From contig DRMA01000176.1 in NCBI GenBank assembly GCA_011375245.1, positions 1-5,942 on the forward strand: a DNA stretch of 5,942 bases. Direction: 5' to 3'. Position numbers and translations under genes: made by a program. Below, one piece after another: positions 5,219 through 5,942 of this stretch. A model generated the notes under the pieces. The model saw only the letters and a list, made by a program, of their open reading frames with translations. It ran no database searches and was not told the DNA's origin. Numbering within the stretch: position 1 is the first letter of the stretch; every line of letters begins with the position of its first letter. The stretch is from Thiothrix sp. (lineage in GTDB: Bacteria; Pseudomonadota; Gammaproteobacteria; Thiotrichales; Thiotrichaceae).

Positions 5219-5942
5219 TTACTCCTGTGTTAAATAGGGTGCTAAACGTAATGCGCTGACAATAGTGACAGGGTTTTCTGCCTCTAACCGTTGCATGGTT
5301 AAGATGGGTTTACTGCGTGAAACCTGTAATTGGATAAAATGCCATTCAAGTGGCGGAGCAGATTCTTTGGCTAACTGTTTTAAGGTTTCCGTGGCAACAC
5401 TTAAATTTTCAAGGGTGATGAAGTTCATCACCAACGTACCATATGGCTTAAGACGCGATAAGCATAAACGAATCAAATTGGCTAAATTCCCTCCTGAACC
5501 ACCGATAAAAATAGCATCTGCATCAGGCCATTTATATAAACCATCGGGGGCTTTGCCTTGTTCAATGTGATAGTTACTCAGTGCTGCTTTCGCAAGATTT
5601 CGCTGCACAATGGCATAATCAGCGCCATTTTTTTCAATGGCATACACGCGTCCCTGTGGACATAAATGTGCAGCCTCCAAACCAATTGAACCTGATCCTG
5701 CACCAATATCCCACACGATGCTATCGCGTTTAAGTTGCATTTTTGCTAAGGAAATCGCGCGTATTTCTTGTTTGGTAATTAAGCCCTTATCAGGCTTACG
5801 TTGGAAATACGTCTCGTCTTTACACCCAAGTAACACAGGTTTTTTTGCTGCTTTAATTCGTTGAAGAATGACCACATTCGGTTCAGCATAGTGTTTACCA
5901 ACAACTTTTTTAATAGGTAACCATTCACTAACCTGTTCTGAA
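5219..5942 (-). CDS. cobL: CobL-type precorrin-6B C5,15-methyltransferase, C-terminal CbiT part (5' partial)
   Basis: The visible 240 residues (numbered from the codon at 5941-5939) hold the decarboxylating CbiT methyltransferase, which methylates C15 and removes the ring-C acetate carboxyl. Visible signatures are KDETYF followed by KGLITKQEIRAISLAKM at 52-68, the SAM-binding loop WDIGAGSGSIGLEAA at 77-91, YAIEKN at 100-105, GKAPDGL with IFIGGSGGNL at 144-153, and SRSKPI plus NPVTIVSAL near the end. The frame stays open to the window edge with no stop. The 22 codons before the GTG at 5875 encode SEWLPIKKVVGKHYAEPN, which with VVIL looks like the end of a CbiE domain. This is therefore probably the back half of a CbiE-CbiT fusion (CobL, usually about 400 residues), with some 170-190 residues missing to the right, and the GTG at 5875 is not the true start. 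The stop lies 5 nt before cobI, and the end of this gene carries the cobI ribosome binding site. Confidence 0.9.
   Translation of the reverse strand, partial: SEQVSEWLPIKKVVGKHYAEPNVVILQRIKAAKKPVLLGCKDETYFQRKPDKGLITKQEIRAISLAKMQLKRDSIVWDIGAGSGSIGLEAAHLCPQGRVYAIEKNGADYAIVQRNLAKAALSNYHIEQGKAPDGLYKWPDADAIFIGGSGGNLANLIRLCLSRLKPYGTLVMNFITLENLSVATETLKQLAKESAPPLEWHFIQLQVSRSKPILTMQRLEAENPVTIVSALRLAPYLTQE

Noticed and set aside
5265..5864. Plus-strand open frames at 5265-5570 and 5637-5864
   Set aside because: Antisense to the CbiT domain with no independent support.
1..5942. CRISPR array, tRNA/rRNA genes, insertion sequence ends
   Set aside because: No regularly spaced repeats, no cloverleaf or rRNA-like stretch, and no transposase or matched terminal inverted repeats were seen on either strand.

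Overview
The window most likely comes from a gammaproteobacterium, possibly a sulfur-oxidising lineage related to Beggiatoa or Thiothrix. This rests on protein character, moderate to low GC, the pairing of a cobalamin operon with a tandem family of AAA-ATPase-like/PD-(D/E)XK genes, and a short palindromic repeat of a kind I associate with such genomes. The placement is an inference from recall and not a database result.

Layout: two blocks face each other. The left block (1-1809, plus strand) holds the last 11 codons of one gene and then a complete 563-residue gene. Both end in nearly the same sequence (GWELID), so they are tandem paralogues of the AAA-ATPase-like family with a C-terminal PD-(D/E)XK nuclease-like domain (often labelled DUF1703). 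The full gene is clearly AT-rich and probably belongs to an accessory multicopy family. Between the two lie a small degenerate hairpin and a tandem 10-bp repeat that carries the ribosome binding site. A 15-bp inverted repeat followed by a T-run (1843-1890) separates the blocks and probably serves as terminator between the convergent units.

The right block (1927-5942, minus strand, transcribed right to left) is part of a corrin-ring (vitamin B12) biosynthesis operon: cobL (CbiE-CbiT type, running off the right edge), cobI/cbiL, cbiG N-terminal plus central domains, cobE (the CbiG C-terminal domain as a separate gene) and cobJ/cbiH. The first four genes are packed within 5 nt of each other or overlap, while cobJ follows after a 111-nt gap with a strong imperfect hairpin. 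Together they cover C20 methylation, C17 methylation with ring contraction, lactone opening, and C5/C15 methylation with decarboxylation. The CbiG N-terminal and central domains point to the early-cobalt (anaerobic-type) route. The remaining steps (CbiF/CobM, CbiJ/CobK, CbiC/CobH, CbiD, CbiA and others) and the operon promoter must lie elsewhere.

No clearly new system is visible. The most interesting point is an extension of about 165 residues on CobJ without the cysteines of the known Fe-S extended CbiH type. Parts of it resemble heme-carrier proteins of the ChuX/HutX type. The natural split of CbiG and the two intergenic hairpins come next.
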